From the NCBI RefSeq assembly GCF_029318635.1, contig NZ_CP119676.1:1-64000 (forward strand): a stretch of DNA of 64,000 nucleotides. The letters are read 5' to 3'. This stretch comes from Varunaivibrio sulfuroxidans (GTDB lineage: Bacteria > Pseudomonadota > Alphaproteobacteria > Rhodospirillales > Magnetovibrionaceae). Position numbers and translations under genes: made by a program. Within the stretch, counting starts at the first letter, position 1. Each line of letters begins with the position of its first letter. The notes under the pieces were generated by a model. It saw only the letters and a list, made by a program, of their open reading frames with translations, did no database searches and had not been told where the DNA came from. Below, one piece after another: positions 62,518 through 64,000 of this stretch.

Positions 62518-62662
62518 CGGGCGGGCTCCTGATTGTGCTATGCCTTATCAAATCCCCAAAAGGCTATCATGCTCAATAACCGATAAGCAGATGTTTTATT
62601 GAGAATGTTAATTCATTGATATAAATAAAAATGTAGTGGATAGAATATAAGTATATTTAACG

Positions 62663-63223
62663 ATGGGTAAGACTATGAATATTGATATCGGAAACAAACT
62701 CCGCCTCGTGCGCAAGGCGCACGGCTTGTCACAGCGCGAATTGGCGAAAAAAAGCGGCGTCACCAACGCCATGATTTCCCTGATTGAGACCAATAACACC
62801 AACCCTTCGGTCGGGCTTTTGAAGCGGGTTTTGGATGGTCTTCCGATGGCGCTCTCCGATTTTTTCGCCGTTGACGAGGAGCCCCAGGGGCAGGTTTTCT
62901 TTCATGGCGATGACCTAGTCGAAATCGCCGGCGGGCGCATTTCCTACCGCCAGGTCGGGCGCGACATGCGCCGCCAGGCGATACAAATTTTGCACGAATG
63001 TCTGCAACCGGGGGCGGATACCGGAAAATCCATGCTCTCCCATGAGGCTCAGGAGGGTGGGATTGTCATTCGCGGACGCCTGGAGGTGACGGTGGGGATG
63101 CAAAAGCGGGTTCTCAAGGCGGGAGACGCCTACTATTTCGATAGTCGTCATCCGCACCGTTTTCGCAATGTCGGTGACGAGGTATGCGAAGTCGTCAGCG
63201 CTTGCACGCCGCCCAGCGTGTAG
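62663..63223 (+). CDS. XRE-cupin transcriptional regulator (PuuR-like)
   Basis: The 186-residue protein has an N-terminal HTH (NKLRLVRKAHGLSQRELAKK, TNAMISLIETNNTNPSVGLL) and a C-terminal cupin sensor domain (about 105-183, with GIVIRGRLEVTVG, GDAYYFDSRHPHRF). The architecture is that of PuuR and related regulators of polyamine and amino-acid catabolism. Divergence from the omega-amino acid transaminase suggests it controls that gene. Starts at 62663 and 62675 are both possible; neither has a strong ribosome-binding site. Confidence 0.87.
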   Translation: MGKTMNIDIGNKLRLVRKAHGLSQRELAKKSGVTNAMISLIETNNTNPSVGLLKRVLDGLPMALSDFFAVDEEPQGQVFFHGDDLVEIAGGRISYRQVGRDMRRQAIQILHECLQPGADTGKSMLSHEAQEGGIVIRGRLEVTVGMQKRVLKAGDAYYFDSRHPHRFRNVGDEVCEVVSACTPPSV

Positions 63224-63350
63224 GCGCGCGCTGTGTCGATACGTTTTACGCCTATTTCTCTGTACAAAAGACGGTCCCGGATGCGAAGCTACACACTGGC
63301 GTGCGCGCGCGAACAGTAAACGTGAACAGTGAAATTGGGGTCGGTAAAGA

Positions 63351-64000
63351 GTGCAAGAACATACTCTGATAAATATAGTGGACCACCGCCTGGGCATGAG
63401 TGAAGGCGATTACGCCATGCTTAGGCGTTTGGCGGTGTTTGCAGGGCTGCCCGACGTCGAGGTGCGTAAACTTTTAGGTCACATGGCGATTACAACGGTG
63501 CCGCGCCACACGACGCTTTTTCTGCAAGGCGATCCGGCGACCCGTTTTTATATTATTTTTGAAGGCTGGGTAAAGCTGTACCGTCAGAGCGCCGATGGCC
63601 ATGAAAGCGTTATCGAGGTGTTGACCGGTGGTGAAAGCTTCGCCGAGGCCGCCATTTTCGATGAAAGCGTATATCCGGTCTCCGCCGAGGTGGTCTGCGA
63701 CGCGCGTCTGCTGGAGGTCCCCGGCGAACCCTTGCTGCGCGCCCTGCGCTCCAATGCGGACCTCTGCTTGAACATCATGTCGGCGATGTCGCGGCGGATG
63801 CGCCAAGTGGTCCATCAGGTCGAACAGATCACGGTGCGCTCCTCGGTCGAACGCCTAGCCTTGTTTCTCGGCCAGTTGGCGGCGCGCCGGGAAGGAGCGG
63901 TGGAACTGCATTTACCCATCGATAAAGCGTTGATCGCGGCGCGCCTGGGCATGCAACCGGAAACCCTGTCGCGGTCATTTTCCAAGTTGGGTTCTTATGG
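63351..64000 (+). CDS. Crp/Fnr-family regulator, truncated by the window end
   Basis: The frame runs open to the last base. It encodes a cyclic-nucleotide-type sensor domain (LRRLAVFAGLPDVEVRKLL, FLQGDPATRFYIIFEGWVKL, GGESFAEAAIFDE) and the beginning of a winged-helix domain (IDKALIAARLGMQPETLSRS). No four-cysteine FNR cluster is present, so it resembles Dnr/Nnr-like or other haem or ligand sensors. The start is uncertain: GTG 63351, GTG 63378 and ATG 63396 are all in frame, and GGTAAAGA lies directly before the first. Confidence 0.85.
   Translation, partial: MQEHTLINIVDHRLGMSEGDYAMLRRLAVFAGLPDVEVRKLLGHMAITTVPRHTTLFLQGDPATRFYIIFEGWVKLYRQSADGHESVIEVLTGGESFAEAAIFDESVYPVSAEVVCDARLLEVPGEPLLRALRSNADLCLNIMSAMSRRMRQVVHQVEQITVRSSVERLALFLGQLAARREGAVELHLPIDKALIAARLGMQPETLSRSFSKLGSY

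Overview
The window looks like chromosome from a free-living alphaproteobacterium, most likely Rhodospirillales. The evidence is DivK, a cysteine-free L33 protein, RpoH, HisZ, GatCAB and two Crp/Fnr regulators in a GC-rich background, together with the housekeeping order divK-rpmG-rnr-topA-dprA-plsY-pyrC-pyrB-ruvX followed later by gatCAB. The species cannot be named from sequence alone.

Layout. (1) 1-11.4 kb is a complete nitrate assimilation locus: cytoplasmic nitrate sensor NasS, a leader with a sigma-54 promoter, an ANTAR-type hexaloop hairpin and an attenuator, the ABC importer NrtA-NrtB-NrtCD (the two ATPases fused), nitrite reductase NirBD and nitrate reductase NasA. (2) 11.5-17.4 kb holds a fumarylacetoacetase-family enzyme, a single-domain response regulator and a two-gene NAD-linked formate dehydrogenase whose beta subunit is a NuoE-NuoF fusion. 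(3) 17.5-23.9 kb has a membrane diguanylate cyclase, tRNA-Glu(CTC), threonine aldolase, a JAMM-type M67 peptidase, a DUF6476-like protein, an RluD-type pseudouridine synthase and RpoH. (4) 24.1-26.9 kb is a two-gene module of a tail-anchored protein-pseudokinase and a small multi-pass membrane protein. (5) 27-34.1 kb carries purA, hisZ, a periplasmic protein, an M1-like metalloprotein and a ChaN-PDZ protein. (6) 34.2-36.4 kb has a 400-bp MITE, a Crp-type regulator, a perfect TGTGA-N6-TCACA operator in front of a 32-residue exported peptide, and divK. (7) 36.6-47.9 kb is core housekeeping. (8) 48-52.4 kb is an accessory insert between ruvX and gatCAB: a second MITE copy, an SH3b protein, a chemoreceptor and an alpha-carbonic anhydrase, followed by an extremely AT-rich block. 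(9) 52.9-57.4 kb has gatCAB, msrA and an XRE regulator. (10) 57.9-61.2 kb is a LuxR/LuxI quorum-sensing locus running into a small unknown protein and a cytochrome P450. (11) 61.2-64 kb has a class III aminotransferase, its divergent XRE-cupin regulator and a Crp/Fnr regulator cut by the window end.

The most unusual items are: the nested mobile elements, in which an almost identical 127-bp mini-element is inserted in opposite orientations at CTAG sites about 25 bp apart in two copies of an older 400-bp MITE; the pseudokinase plus membrane-protein pair; the Crp-site-controlled microprotein; and the quorum-sensing locus carrying a P450. All calls were made by reading sequence without database searches. 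Family names rest on recognised motifs, and starts were chosen from ribosome-binding sites where one is visible.
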